64,000 nt of DNA, taken from positions 124,001-188,000 of IMG/VR virus record IMGVR_UViG_3300034072_001021; one strand, 5' to 3'. The position numbers and the translations under genes are program-made. The notes below the pieces were generated by a model. That model ran no database searches. It was not told where the DNA came from and saw nothing but the letters and a program-made list of their open reading frames with translations. The stretch is from a virus. Below are positions 43,095 to 52,934 of the stretch, piece after piece. The number at the start of each line of letters is the position of its first letter. Position 1 is the stretch's first letter.

Positions 43095-44492
43095 ATGTCG
43101 TTTATGCTGGATATGGAATTTAGCAGAATCAATCGCAACAACTCTGCCTGGGTCGTCATCATGATGCTAAATGATCAGCAGGGTGTCATTAAAGACTTCG
43201 ACGGAGAGAAGACTGAAATAGTCCTTAACGTGGGCGACGAAGTTCTGGTTAATTCGACTCCTGTTAAGGGTAGTCGAGGTGTATATGTGAAAATCAATAC
43301 GGAAGGTTATCTTCCAAAAGGGATCTATCACATCTACATCAGGGGCGGGACGTTGATAACTGACGGTATTCCGGTGAGGATGATGTCACCACTCCGCGCA
43401 AAATTCGTCTGTACACAATCAATCAATACCAAGGAAACCACTACCATGATCGATTCCTGCTTCAAACTCATCGAAGGCGAACTCAAAACCACCAACCAGG
43501 CGTATGCTGTCATCAAGCGCCTGGGTGAAACTCGCCGTGTCCAAAGTCACGTCAGTGGGACGATGGACATCCTCCGCATCATCCCCGGCACCAAGTTCCA
43601 CGTCGTGGTGCGTGGTGACAGTAAGGCCATGCTGGTGTTCATGGAAGGTCGCTTCGGCGGCAACTCCACGTTTCGTCAACTGACCCTCGATGGCGAGAAG
43701 AATGTCATGACCACCGGTGACATCCTCCAGTCGCTCGATCTGGTCAAGAAACACGTGGCTGTACTGGAATGGGTCTGCAAAGATCCGGCTGAAGAGGAGA
43801 ACAAGGAACAGGTTAACAAACAACCCGTTCTCAAGGCACCGCAGACGATGACAGATCATGGATACCAATCCATGAGCCAGATGATCTATACCGACAAACT
43901 CACCCTCGGCAACGTGATGTACCGCATCGGCTTTGCCAACAATGGCATGGAGGTGCGTATCGGTAACGTCGACGATGGTCGTTGGTTGATGGCAGTGGTC
44001 AACTACCTGGGTCGTCTCTCCAACCTGAAGGATGCATCTGTCATCGTCGTCGCACGTATCCTCTACGAGGACAATACGGTCGGTGCAATGATGATGGGTA
44101 TTCCCGGCCACAGCGCTCTCGTCAATCACTTCTACGTGATGTCCAACGTAGATGGTGAGTTGCGTTCCTGCGGCACTCCTGACAAGTACTATCCTACTGG
44201 CATGGAGATGCACGTCATCATCGAGGGGACTGTGGAACAGAAGCCTATGGAAGCCAAGAAGAAAGAGCCTCAGGAATGGATTCCCCACAACGGTCAATTC
44301 GTCGTCGTCAAAGACGATCCGAAGAAAACCATGTACATCCTGGGCGACTACGATCAGGCCGAACGCAAGTTCATCCTGACTCTGGCTGACTCGGCTCGTC
44401 GTGAACGTCTGGAATCGCTCCAGATCCGTGGTGAGCCGCCGGTCATCCTGGTCGAGCCGTCCAAGGTACGTCCGTTCGTCCTGACCTACTGA
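43095..44492 (+). CDS. Hypothetical multidomain protein, 465 aa
   Basis: The frame opens at ATG 43095 behind GAGG. Three strand-rich parts are visible: 1-115 (VIKDFDGEKTEIVLNVGDEV...), 118-250 (FKLIEGELKTTNQAYAVIKR...), and 260-465 (TLGNVMYRIGFANNGMEVRI...). A linker EEENKEQVNKQPVL separates the second and third. Codon use changes near 43446, where an internal ATG (MIDSCFKLIE) has AAGGA upstream, so a shorter 348-residue form may also be made. I recognise no family. Confidence 0.75.
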   Translation: MSFMLDMEFSRINRNNSAWVVIMMLNDQQGVIKDFDGEKTEIVLNVGDEVLVNSTPVKGSRGVYVKINTEGYLPKGIYHIYIRGGTLITDGIPVRMMSPLRAKFVCTQSINTKETTTMIDSCFKLIEGELKTTNQAYAVIKRLGETRRVQSHVSGTMDILRIIPGTKFHVVVRGDSKAMLVFMEGRFGGNSTFRQLTLDGEKNVMTTGDILQSLDLVKKHVAVLEWVCKDPAEEENKEQVNKQPVLKAPQTMTDHGYQSMSQMIYTDKLTLGNVMYRIGFANNGMEVRIGNVDDGRWLMAVVNYLGRLSNLKDASVIVVARILYEDNTVGAMMMGIPGHSALVNHFYVMSNVDGELRSCGTPDKYYPTGMEMHVIIEGTVEQKPMEAKKKEPQEWIPHNGQFVVVKDDPKKTMYILGDYDQAERKFILTLADSARRERLESLQIRGEPPVILVEPSKVRPFVLTY

Positions 44493-44507
44493 TCCATCGA
44501 GACGGCA

Positions 44508-44542
44508 TATACGGGGGCAACTGCCCCCGTATACCGTTCTTT
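44508..44542. terminator. Bidirectional intrinsic terminator
   Basis: TATACGGGGGCA pairs with TGCCCCCGTATA, then CCG and TTCTTTTTTT. The flanking CGG and CCG can extend the stem. It lies between converging genes. Confidence 0.9.
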
Positions 44543-44558
44543 TTTTCTTCGTCCAGCT

Positions 44559-45425
44559 TTACAGCTTGATGAAGGTACGGTTGAACTCCGTAACTTGCTC
44601 GGTGAAACCAACGTTGTGCTTGGACACGTTCGCCTCGACGCCGGTCATGAAGGCAGGCTTCAGGTTCGGCGAGGTACCGGTCTTCGGCATGGCATCCAGC
44701 AGCTGCTGAGCGAAGCGATCGACCGCGATACCAACCTGTTGCAGCCCGGTGAACGGGATGGTCAGTACCAGCTCTTCGCCATCGGCGGTCTTGTCGCGAC
44801 GACCGGTGAAATCACCGGCAGTAGTCGGATACATGTTGGTGATCAGCCAAGCGGCATTGACCTTACTGAAGCTCGGGTCGGGCTCGAAGGCGATGATGCT
44901 CATCGAGTACACGTCCGGCAGCAGGTCGGTCGGGCGGTTCATCCGAGTGGCGATGCCCGGAACTTTCGAATCCGGGTCCATGATCAGTTCGGTGATCCAG
45001 GATTCGAAGAACCGCTGGACCGGACGACCGTACTTCTCACGGATGGTCATCGAGGGGTCGGAACGCTGACGCGTCACGTTACTCGGGGTGTGCTGGATCT
45101 CACCGGCACCGGACACCGGAGCTTCCACGCTGTTGACAGTCAGGGTACGGTTGAAGCCGTCCCAGGTCTGAGCGTGCATTTCCACAATGCCCTTCAGGGC
45201 CTTGTAGTAAGCGTCCGGGTTGTCCAGGAATTGGAAGCCGGTGGGGGCCTGCAGAACCTTGATGATCAGATTACGACGAACGTAATCCGTGTTGGCATGG
45301 AAGTAACGCAGGTCGGATTGGTAGGCGTTCTGCCCACCTACCGCCAGGTTGACCATGGGCGAGTTGACGAATTCGCCATATCCCAGGCCGTTGCCCAGGA
45401 GGGTGTCACGATGACGAATAGTCAT
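44559..45425 (-). CDS. Tail tube protein
   Basis: The 288-residue protein follows the sheath gene directly (TAATG overlap), the usual sheath-tube order in contractile tails. It is strand-rich, starts MTIRHRDTLLGNGLGYGEFV, and has the long middle loops and helix (NAWLITNMYPTTAGDFTGR-like segment near 200) seen in jumbo-phage tubes. Codon bias is strong, as expected for a protein with many copies per virion. From memory phiKZ gp30 has a similar length and position after the sheath gp29. Assignment rests mainly on context. Confidence 0.78.
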   Translation of the reverse strand: MTIRHRDTLLGNGLGYGEFVNSPMVNLAVGGQNAYQSDLRYFHANTDYVRRNLIIKVLQAPTGFQFLDNPDAYYKALKGIVEMHAQTWDGFNRTLTVNSVEAPVSGAGEIQHTPSNVTRQRSDPSMTIREKYGRPVQRFFESWITELIMDPDSKVPGIATRMNRPTDLLPDVYSMSIIAFEPDPSFSKVNAAWLITNMYPTTAGDFTGRRDKTADGEELVLTIPFTGLQQVGIAVDRFAQQLLDAMPKTGTSPNLKPAFMTGVEANVSKHNVGFTEQVTEFNRTFIKL

Positions 45426-47479
45426 TATTCAGCCTCCGTACCGGTCCGGCGGCCTGCAACAACGGTCAGAACCTCTACCGTCTTCATGCCGTCGAACAGA
45501 CCTTCGATGTCCGTGTGCCAGCTATAACCACGCTGAGTGTCAGCCGGGGTGTAGTAGGAACGCGGGGTGATGTCGGCACGACCGTCGTACTTGTCCTTGA
45601 TCTGACCTTCGATGAAGCGATCGACGTTCACGGCGTACTCATTCGCAGTCATGCGGCTGTCGCCAGTGAACATACGCCATGCCAACTCACCGATACGGTT
45701 GAGGTGACAGCAGATAGCCATCGGGAAGAACGAGTTGAGGACCGACGTGTTGTCGTGGTAGACAGTCTGGATGCCAGGGAAGAACACTTGACCGCGATGG
45801 TCGAAGGGCTCGGCCGAGGAGATGCCAGCTTGCCAGTCGGTGTTACGCGGCTTGACATGACGGAACTTCGCGTTGTGATCGACGAAGCGAGTCACGACAC
45901 GATAGAACGAGTTGTCAGGCGCGAAGCCAGTGCGCATGCGCTCGCCACCCATGTAGGTAGCGACCTTGACGGCGAAGTCGATGGTGAACGGCAGGATACC
46001 GTTGTATTCGCTGTCAAGGTAAGTACCGGCGTGTTTCATCACGACAGCACGGCAGGCACCGGTGTTGTAGAACTCGGATTCCGGGATCAGGGACAGAGCG
46101 TTACGCAGAGTAGCGCCGATGCTGGAATCTTCTTCCGGCTTGTTCAGCGGCTCGAGTACGTCCTGAGTAGAAGCCAGAATCCAGACGTCCGGACGGACGG
46201 CCATGATGTTACCCATCAGGCGCTTGGTTTCCAGAGTGAAGCCGGTGTCGATGAACGCCGACATCGGATAGCTGGCGCGATCAGCGTAAGGGATTTCGCC
46301 CTCACCGAACACGTTCAGCTCTTCTGCAACCATCTGGTCGTAGGCAACCGGAGTCACGGTACCATCGGCACCGCCCAGCAGCCAGTGAGTGGAGTTCTCA
46401 CCGAACAGTACGCCGCCAGCAGCCGGGCCTTCCAGCTTGACGCTGTAGTACGGCACGCCGTTGATGTTGGTGGCACCGAAGATGTTGATGGTGTGTTCCG
46501 GAGTCACTTCACCATCGATCAGACCGTAGTCTTGCTCGGTGGAGTACAGCAACTCAGCCACTGCCTTGACTTCCGCGTCGTAGACATGGAAGGACTTGAG
46601 CGGACCGTAGCCCGAGAACACTTCAGGATCGTTGTTCTCGAAAGCCTTCAGGATGCGCTTGTCGTAGGAGTAGTTGATGTTGGTCTTCGGATCGACCACA
46701 CCGGTCTTCAGGGTGAACTCAACGAAGGGTTCACCATTCAGGTTCATCAGAACCTGGCCAGTGGAATTCTTGTTGGCACGCTCAACGAGGGCCAGGCGGT
46801 ACGGGTACGCGCCTTGTTCTTCGCTCAGCTCAGCGTCGGCCGGGGTCGACGACAGAGTAGTCGGAGATACCAGACGCAGACCGATGTTGGAACCCTTGGC
46901 GCCGAAGAAGCGAGCTTCCACGTCGATCAGCGGGTACATGGTCGAGGTCTGGCCGTCGGCGTTGACCAGGGTGCCAGTAGTGCGGGAAGCTTGACGCAGG
47001 TTGTCTTCGCCCGGCTCGTCCACATGGAAACGAACACGGAAGCCATCCAGCTTCTCGCCAGTCGGAACCAGCTCACCATTGGTGCGCTTGAAGGTACCGT
47101 CGACGTTACGCTCGTACTGGTCGATCTTGTCGGCAACGATGTCAGCCCAGATACGCAGGGTAGCTGTTTTGGCATCGGCCGGTTTCATACGGCGCACCAG
47201 CGCCATAGCGCCGGTCTGCAGGACTTTCTGCAGCATGGCGGCTTGGTGGCTCAGGAACGGAGAACCCGGATAGAAGTTGTCGGCACCATAAATGGTGGAG
47301 AAGCCTTCACCGCTAACCAGGTTAGCAGCATCCGACGGGCCCCAGGAAGTGAGCAGTGGGCAGAACGGCAGGAAGATCGGAAGGTTAACGATCTCCAGCG
47401 GCTGACCTCGGCCACTCACATCCTTGAAACCGAGGACTTCTGTCCGCGGCAAAGAGGAAGCCATTGATACAGACGACAT
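45425..47479 (-). CDS. Contractile tail sheath protein
   Basis: The start is ATG at 47477-47479 (MSSVSMASSLPRTEVLGFKD) behind GGGAGA, five codons inside the longest frame (684 aa). The N-terminal part (VNLPIFLPFCPLLTSWGPSD, then ALVRRMKPADAKTATLRIWA) and the C-terminal domain (NREGELAWRM...-like NRIGELAWRMFTGDSRMTAN followed by a helix and DKYDGRADITPRSYYTP) follow the sheath pattern of phiKZ-type phages. Strong codon bias fits a major structural protein. Contraction drives the tube and spike through the envelope. Confidence 0.85.
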   Translation of the reverse strand: MSSVSMASSLPRTEVLGFKDVSGRGQPLEIVNLPIFLPFCPLLTSWGPSDAANLVSGEGFSTIYGADNFYPGSPFLSHQAAMLQKVLQTGAMALVRRMKPADAKTATLRIWADIVADKIDQYERNVDGTFKRTNGELVPTGEKLDGFRVRFHVDEPGEDNLRQASRTTGTLVNADGQTSTMYPLIDVEARFFGAKGSNIGLRLVSPTTLSSTPADAELSEEQGAYPYRLALVERANKNSTGQVLMNLNGEPFVEFTLKTGVVDPKTNINYSYDKRILKAFENNDPEVFSGYGPLKSFHVYDAEVKAVAELLYSTEQDYGLIDGEVTPEHTINIFGATNINGVPYYSVKLEGPAAGGVLFGENSTHWLLGGADGTVTPVAYDQMVAEELNVFGEGEIPYADRASYPMSAFIDTGFTLETKRLMGNIMAVRPDVWILASTQDVLEPLNKPEEDSSIGATLRNALSLIPESEFYNTGACRAVVMKHAGTYLDSEYNGILPFTIDFAVKVATYMGGERMRTGFAPDNSFYRVVTRFVDHNAKFRHVKPRNTDWQAGISSAEPFDHRGQVFFPGIQTVYHDNTSVLNSFFPMAICCHLNRIGELAWRMFTGDSRMTANEYAVNVDRFIEGQIKDKYDGRADITPRSYYTPADTQRGYSWHTDIEGLFDGMKTVEVLTVVAGRRTGTEAE

Positions 47480-47639
47480 TGTGTTGTCTCCCATGGGAAA
47501 AAATCAACTTCGCGCGTGAAGTTACGAATGGTATGGCCCTTGCCCTACTAACAGTAGGATTCGGTAATCGATGAATTCGATACCACCACCACATACTATT
47601 TTGTAATTTTTTACAAGGTACGCTCGGAGAAGAAGGAAA

Positions 47640-48575
47640 ATGATCAATAGCCCTTGGAACGCCACTGTGCTTCGACAGCACCGAGTAGGTGGCATCATTA
47701 GCGAGTTGGCAGTTGCTAAGGCTGTAGGTGGTCTGGTTAAAGACAGTAATTCTGTCATCCTGGTCACACCGCTCAATGAGAAGATCCCGGCATTCGTCAT
47801 GCCGATCACCTCTCACGAATATGCTGATCGCAAACTCGACGAGAACGGTGCTGTATTCGTAGACGGTCGTTCGTACATGCGTGCTGAACGCCGTAATAAT
47901 GCTGGATACGTTGTGGCTAACCAGATGCAAGCCGATTTCGTCAATCGTCTTGGTGAGCTGACTGCTCTCTGGGTAAAGGCACCCACTCAGCGTATGGACT
48001 TCCTCAGAACCGGTGACATTGCTGCCCAGGTTTACATCAACTGGCTCAGCACTGCGATCGCGTCGAAACTGGGTCTCGAACTCGATGTTGCACGCGAGCT
48101 TCAAATCATTACCGGGCTATTCTACATCCATCAGTTCATGCCGGTGGATGAAGCGCTCAGCCAAAGCGGTAAAGAACGTGCTGTCAAGCTGATCCAGCGC
48201 TGGACCAAAGCACCCGTTGAGATGATCAATTCGATCGTCAGCGACGCTCAGTACATGAACCTCATGGAAGACTACGTTGCTGTCGTTCAAGGTCATTTCT
48301 CTGCCAGCACTCGCATCGCCCAGATCAACGTCGGCTTCATGGTCATGGCTCTGAACCGTTCTTGGTTCGGTTATGGTGCTCAGGAAATGTCTGCCGTAGC
48401 CATCGAGTATCCGCCGGCTTTCCTGGCTCTGGTCGAAGCGGCCTGCAATGCCAAGGTATGGCGTAAGACCTACCTGGGCCGCCTGGTTGAACGGTTCAGT
48501 ACTGGTCGTGCTAGCGACGAGTTCACCAAGTCCATGGAAATCCTGGCCGGTCGTGCCCGCGGCACTCTCAACTGA
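47640..48575 (+). CDS. Probable virion protein, 311 aa (phiKZ gp28 position)
   Basis: The ATG at 47640 follows GGAGAAGAAGGA. The protein is largely helical (MINSPWNATVLRQHRVGGII, later VYINWLSTAIASKLGLELDV), without enzyme motifs. It is divergent from the sheath gene across a 160-bp gap and is followed 24 bases later by the 855-residue protein. I recall structural proteins gp26-gp28 between terminase and sheath in phiKZ, so a tail or neck role is likely. Confidence 0.78.
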   Translation: MINSPWNATVLRQHRVGGIISELAVAKAVGGLVKDSNSVILVTPLNEKIPAFVMPITSHEYADRKLDENGAVFVDGRSYMRAERRNNAGYVVANQMQADFVNRLGELTALWVKAPTQRMDFLRTGDIAAQVYINWLSTAIASKLGLELDVARELQIITGLFYIHQFMPVDEALSQSGKERAVKLIQRWTKAPVEMINSIVSDAQYMNLMEDYVAVVQGHFSASTRIAQINVGFMVMALNRSWFGYGAQEMSAVAIEYPPAFLALVEAACNAKVWRKTYLGRLVERFSTGRASDEFTKSMEILAGRARGTLN

Positions 48576-48599
48576 ACATAAATCCAACAGGTGGATGTC

Positions 48600-51167
48600 A
48601 TGACCTCTGATGATTTCCTGATCAACCACGCATACCGCAATGTCTGGTGTGCGCCGGAGCAAGATCGGCAACACATCCTGAGGCCGGCACGTATCACTCC
48701 TAAAGTAGGGGCACGTGGAAGTGTGACCATTCTCTGGTCGACTTTCAATCTCCCTACTGAAGGGGATCGCTATCACGTTTTCCAATTCGGTAATCTGGCT
48801 CAGGTTAATCTGGGCCTGAATCTGAAGCGTGAAGTGTGGACAAGTGCAAGTAGCCAGATGGTCGATGAGAAGATGCTCGTCGACGTCTATGGTGAACGAG
48901 GCTTGATGGTACCCCGGCAGCACGTTTTCTTTCTTCGTACCAACGACGATAACCTGACCGTGGCGGTAAAACACGTTCCGGTTATTGGTGACTTTGGTTA
49001 CGACGATGTTTATTTCCGTTTCTACACCAACGTCTTCTTCAACCGCCTTGGCATCGACGATCCCGAAGAAGGGATCGAATATGTTCTCTCGGCACCGACT
49101 AACACATCGCAGATCAACGCACTGATGTACAACCTACGTCAGATGCAGGCACGGTCTGGTTACGTGTTCTGTTTTGTCAATGGCTGGCGTGTTAATGATG
49201 TCAACACCGCCACTGTCGTTCGTGGTGACATTGTTGAGCTGGTACGTGACAGCTCTGTCGATCGGGTCGAGGAATTCGAGGTTGCGGATCTTCCAGTATT
49301 CTTGTCCGAGCTGGACGAGGTACAAAAGTACCTGATCCATCCTGCACGTGAAGCCGATGAGTTCATTGCTTATCGTGACGACCAGGACATCTTCCTGATG
49401 CGGAAGCTGACCCCCTTCATCCATAAGGGTGTCTACTACCACAAGAACCTGGAAGACTCGTTGCGGATGGTGACTCATCGCGATTACTCGATCCCGACGC
49501 CATACGTGGATCGGATGTGCACGCTCAATGAAGGATGGGCTACCAACAACCAGCTGACCCTTCAACTGGTATTGCGTAAGTCTGGGATGGATAAGTCCCT
49601 GATGAACGAGGCACACCACATCAAGGAACTGTACAAGCTGGATGAGACTGATTGGCATGCCGCTGTCATTGGCTCTGAGGCTGTCGTGGACGTGTGGCGG
49701 ATTGAGGAGCTGGAGAAGTCCGCTTACCCTGCAATCATGCGGGCTAAGAGCGGGCAGATCACTCGTGAGATGGTTGAAGCGGCGTATGGTTACAACACCA
49801 TCACTCGCATCATTGCCGATACTCCTCAGAAGGTGGAGACCACCAAGGCCTGGGTCGAACTACCGTTTGGTCTGCGGGGTGAAAGCACTGTCTACGAGTA
49901 CAACGATCAAGGCCATCTGATCGACTGGCATCGAAACACCAACGTACAGTGGTATGTCCCTCGTTCGCCCGAATGTGCGTATGTGGAAGCTATCTCTGGT
50001 CGTGGATCGGATGTTCTGTCTACCGTGTATGGTGAAGACGCTGTTGTTGAGAAGGGTCTCACTTATCGTTGCTATGTCTGTAACATCATGAACGGTTACC
50101 CTGTAGGTGACTGGCGAGATGTGACTGATGACGAAGATTACTACGACGTGGTCGGTAACACGATCATGTGGAAAGTCAATCGGGCATCGACATACACAGC
50201 AGTCAAGTTCGATGACACGTTCCTGACCTACAACCTGGTTCTGGATTATGAAGACGCTTTGCTGCGCTTCAGTCTTAACGTGAAGGAGATTCGTGTAAAC
50301 GGTATCCTTTACAATGGCCTGGTTGAAATCCCCACTGGTCTTCTGGAATTGTGGTTGAATGGGCGCTCGATCATCGAGGGTCTGGACTGGTTCATGGTTG
50401 ATAAAGAGATCGTCATCGTCAACCGCAGCTTCCGTAACCAGGAAGGTACTCATAACGTCATCACTGTGAGGTCGACTGGTTTCTGTAACCCTGACATGTC
50501 GCGTGTTAAGGAAGCAGAGTACGGTTGGGTTGAGAACGGCCTGCTGAGTCGTAACAACCGCTGGAATCTGCGTGATGACAAGGTATTCCGTGTCATTGCT
50601 GACGGCCGGATCTTTTCTCGTGATGAATTAAACTGGGCTGAAGATAAGCCAGCAGTTCTTCTTGAGAACGTCCGTAACGGCGCGCCGTATCAGGTTACTG
50701 AACCGTTGATTCCTCTGCGAGGCATTACCTACCAGTCCGCTTACGAGATGCGTCGGTTGGCAGAAGCCACCGATAAGCAGATTGAAGACTACATGACTAC
50801 TCGGGTGCCGGAGATTCCTCCGGAAGAGGTCAACCTCATTCCGAAACGTCATTCGCTCTACAGTCCGTTCGTAGGTAAGATCATGCACGACCTGATCTCG
50901 GGGTTCTTCAATCAGCATCCGCTGACGGAATACTACAGTGACCAGGACGTCAGGACGTGGTGCGAACCCTACATGTGGTTGCTCAAATACGAGCCTACTC
51001 GTAAAGGGTTTGATGACAGGTACGTCACCATTGATGCACACGAGCGGATGGAGCCGTTCAAACTGAGCATCTACCACTACAACTTCCTGGCTCGTGCCAT
51101 TCGGGTCATCCTCGAAGACAAGATCGATATCACCCACTCTGTGCTGATCGATCATCTGCCCATTTAA
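48600..51167 (+). CDS. Large virion structural protein, 855 aa, probable tail/baseplate
   Basis: The start is ATG at 48600 (MTSDDFLINHAYRNVWCAPE) behind AGGTGG. The protein is rich in aromatic residues and strands, with repeated short motifs of the type NGxxVxDVNT and GRSIIEGLDWFMVDKEIVIV (near 600), a beta-structured pattern common in fibre or baseplate proteins that read user-defined loops. No catalytic site is seen. It sits between the sheath region and a second strand-rich protein that leads to TerL. Confidence 0.8.
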   Translation: MTSDDFLINHAYRNVWCAPEQDRQHILRPARITPKVGARGSVTILWSTFNLPTEGDRYHVFQFGNLAQVNLGLNLKREVWTSASSQMVDEKMLVDVYGERGLMVPRQHVFFLRTNDDNLTVAVKHVPVIGDFGYDDVYFRFYTNVFFNRLGIDDPEEGIEYVLSAPTNTSQINALMYNLRQMQARSGYVFCFVNGWRVNDVNTATVVRGDIVELVRDSSVDRVEEFEVADLPVFLSELDEVQKYLIHPAREADEFIAYRDDQDIFLMRKLTPFIHKGVYYHKNLEDSLRMVTHRDYSIPTPYVDRMCTLNEGWATNNQLTLQLVLRKSGMDKSLMNEAHHIKELYKLDETDWHAAVIGSEAVVDVWRIEELEKSAYPAIMRAKSGQITREMVEAAYGYNTITRIIADTPQKVETTKAWVELPFGLRGESTVYEYNDQGHLIDWHRNTNVQWYVPRSPECAYVEAISGRGSDVLSTVYGEDAVVEKGLTYRCYVCNIMNGYPVGDWRDVTDDEDYYDVVGNTIMWKVNRASTYTAVKFDDTFLTYNLVLDYEDALLRFSLNVKEIRVNGILYNGLVEIPTGLLELWLNGRSIIEGLDWFMVDKEIVIVNRSFRNQEGTHNVITVRSTGFCNPDMSRVKEAEYGWVENGLLSRNNRWNLRDDKVFRVIADGRIFSRDELNWAEDKPAVLLENVRNGAPYQVTEPLIPLRGITYQSAYEMRRLAEATDKQIEDYMTTRVPEIPPEEVNLIPKRHSLYSPFVGKIMHDLISGFFNQHPLTEYYSDQDVRTWCEPYMWLLKYEPTRKGFDDRYVTIDAHERMEPFKLSIYHYNFLARAIRVILEDKIDITHSVLIDHLPI

Positions 51168-51177
51168 ACCCACGGAG

Positions 51178-51199
51178 CACGGGGGTAAAAGCCCCCGTG
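51178..51199 (+). terminator. Hairpin between two structural genes
   Basis: CACGGGGG pairs with CCCCCGTG over TAAAAG. It ends 7 bases before the ATG at 51207, whose own ribosome site is weak. Confidence 0.65.
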
Positions 51200-51206
51200 A
51201 TAATAC

Positions 51207-52883
51207 ATGAGTGATGTAAACGACATCCCCCAGGTGGGACTCGTAGACCTCAACCGAGGCTGGAAGATCTGGGAGATGAGTCAGATCTTTACTGGTCAGG
51301 TTGGCACTGGTCTCTACTGTCCCAACGTGAATGACCTGATCATCGATCTGGAATCTGGCTGGTATCTGGTCACCACGATCGACATCACCACCGGTAAGTG
51401 CACCTACATCCCGTGGAAACTGCCGGCGGTATCGCAGAACAACATCATCATCGACCAGCTCCTCGGTGTAGGGACTGGTATGCAGAGCGAAACCTGGCGT
51501 GTCTACATCGACACTCGCCAGATGCCGTTCTCCATGCAGATCGATGGTCGCCTGCACATGTACCGTTCCGATGCCGATCACTACAAAGTGTTCTTGGGCA
51601 CCGACATCACCGACAACGGTACTGTCATCAGCGCCTCCTACAATGCCTCTGGTGAGTTCGTAGGTGAGAACATTGGTCTGGAGCACGTCGGTACCGACAA
51701 CATCAACAACTGGGCTATCTGGGCGCCTAAAGCAGGCAACACCAATCGTCGTCTGAATGACGGTGAAGTGGTGACCGTTGTGATGTACAACGCCGTTGGC
51801 AATAAGCTTAGTCACTCGACGATGCTGATCCAGAACACTGCGCTGGTGCGTCGTACTGCAGCCGGTCGTAAGCAGATCAAGGCTATCGGTATCGAAAGCC
51901 CGTACCTGTCTGATGCCGACCCGAACCAGCTGATCGTTCCGATCAACGTGGATCTGCGCACCGTTGGTGTGCAGGGCGTCGTCACCTACAACACCGGTGA
52001 GAAGCTGGAGATCCCGATCCAGTTGGACGGTACCGGCAAGATGAGTCTGCACGGTCTGCAATGGTATTCACCGACCATCCAAGCTTACCCGCACAAGCTC
52101 ACGCTGAGTTATCGGCTGAGTGAAGACGAGTACAGCCTGGAACACGGTATCAACGAGAACGGTTACATCACCGAGGCGTTCACCATCAAGGCTGTCGCTG
52201 CAGACAACGCTTATAGTGTGCGTCTGTACGCCTTCCCGACCTGGAACACTCCAGCGTCGCGGTATGACCTCGATTTCTGGCTCTTCAACATCGATCGCGA
52301 TACGTGGTATCGCGTGCCGCGCAGTGTTGTGGAAATCCCGGACAATGAGGTGGCGTTCGATGGTTCCGACTACGTATCTCGTCAGCGTCTGAAGTTCGGC
52401 GTCCTGCTGTCCAATGTCGATCCGGCATTTGCTCAGCATCGCTTCGTCCAGTCGACCGAAATCGCACTGAACAAAGCAGGTACCGAGCCGGGCGACAAGT
52501 GGCAGGTCAAGTGTGATCCGATGCAAGCGTCCTTCTTCGGAAGCGGCGTCATTGCGAAGAACCGCTTGGTCAACGTCAACCTGTCGTACCTCGACCTGAG
52601 CAACGATCTGTTGGACATGGATGCTTGGCTTGCCAAGCTCTACTGGCCGCTCAACCATCTGTTCGATGACACCACTGAAGTGAAAGCTCCAGAACCGACC
52701 CATTTCGTGATTCACACCAAGACTCGCGAATACCGGTTCCCGATCACTCAGTGGAACCAAGAGTTCCCGATCCTGAACGATGTTCGGATTGGCGAAACCA
52801 TCTATCTGCGGTGGATTCGCGAGACCGCGACCGCCCAGCTTCAGCTGGGTGTGACTGGTCTGGCTGTCGAACAGAGCAACTGA
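51207..52883 (+). CDS. Virion structural protein, 558 aa
   Basis: The protein (MSDVNDIPQVGLVDLNRGWK) is almost entirely short beta strands, with domain-like blocks (DLIIDLESGWYLVTTIDITT, KVFLGTDITDNGTVISASYN, YTITL-type segments), typical of a baseplate or tail-decoration protein. Codon bias is strong. No ribosome site of the usual quality precedes the start; the hairpin at 51178 is directly upstream. Function within the particle is inferred from neighbours and composition. Confidence 0.78.
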   Translation: MSDVNDIPQVGLVDLNRGWKIWEMSQIFTGQVGTGLYCPNVNDLIIDLESGWYLVTTIDITTGKCTYIPWKLPAVSQNNIIIDQLLGVGTGMQSETWRVYIDTRQMPFSMQIDGRLHMYRSDADHYKVFLGTDITDNGTVISASYNASGEFVGENIGLEHVGTDNINNWAIWAPKAGNTNRRLNDGEVVTVVMYNAVGNKLSHSTMLIQNTALVRRTAAGRKQIKAIGIESPYLSDADPNQLIVPINVDLRTVGVQGVVTYNTGEKLEIPIQLDGTGKMSLHGLQWYSPTIQAYPHKLTLSYRLSEDEYSLEHGINENGYITEAFTIKAVAADNAYSVRLYAFPTWNTPASRYDLDFWLFNIDRDTWYRVPRSVVEIPDNEVAFDGSDYVSRQRLKFGVLLSNVDPAFAQHRFVQSTEIALNKAGTEPGDKWQVKCDPMQASFFGSGVIAKNRLVNVNLSYLDLSNDLLDMDAWLAKLYWPLNHLFDDTTEVKAPEPTHFVIHTKTREYRFPITQWNQEFPILNDVRIGETIYLRWIRETATAQLQLGVTGLAVEQSN

Positions 52884-52887
52884 TATA

Positions 52888-52919
52888 TCAGCACCGGAGG
52901 GACATCCCTCCGGTGCTGA
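52888..52919 (+). terminator. Hairpin terminator
   Basis: CAGCACCGGAGGG pairs with CCCTCCGGTGCTG (13 bp, extendable by T-A), 4 bases after the structural gene and 15 bases before the TerL start. No U-tract. Confidence 0.75.
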
Positions 52920-52934
52920 GTATTTGGAGTTCTT

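Noticed and set aside
45515-47467. Plus-strand 650-aa frame opposite the tail sheath
   Set aside because: Antisense shadow of a strongly codon-biased gene; no start signal or motif.
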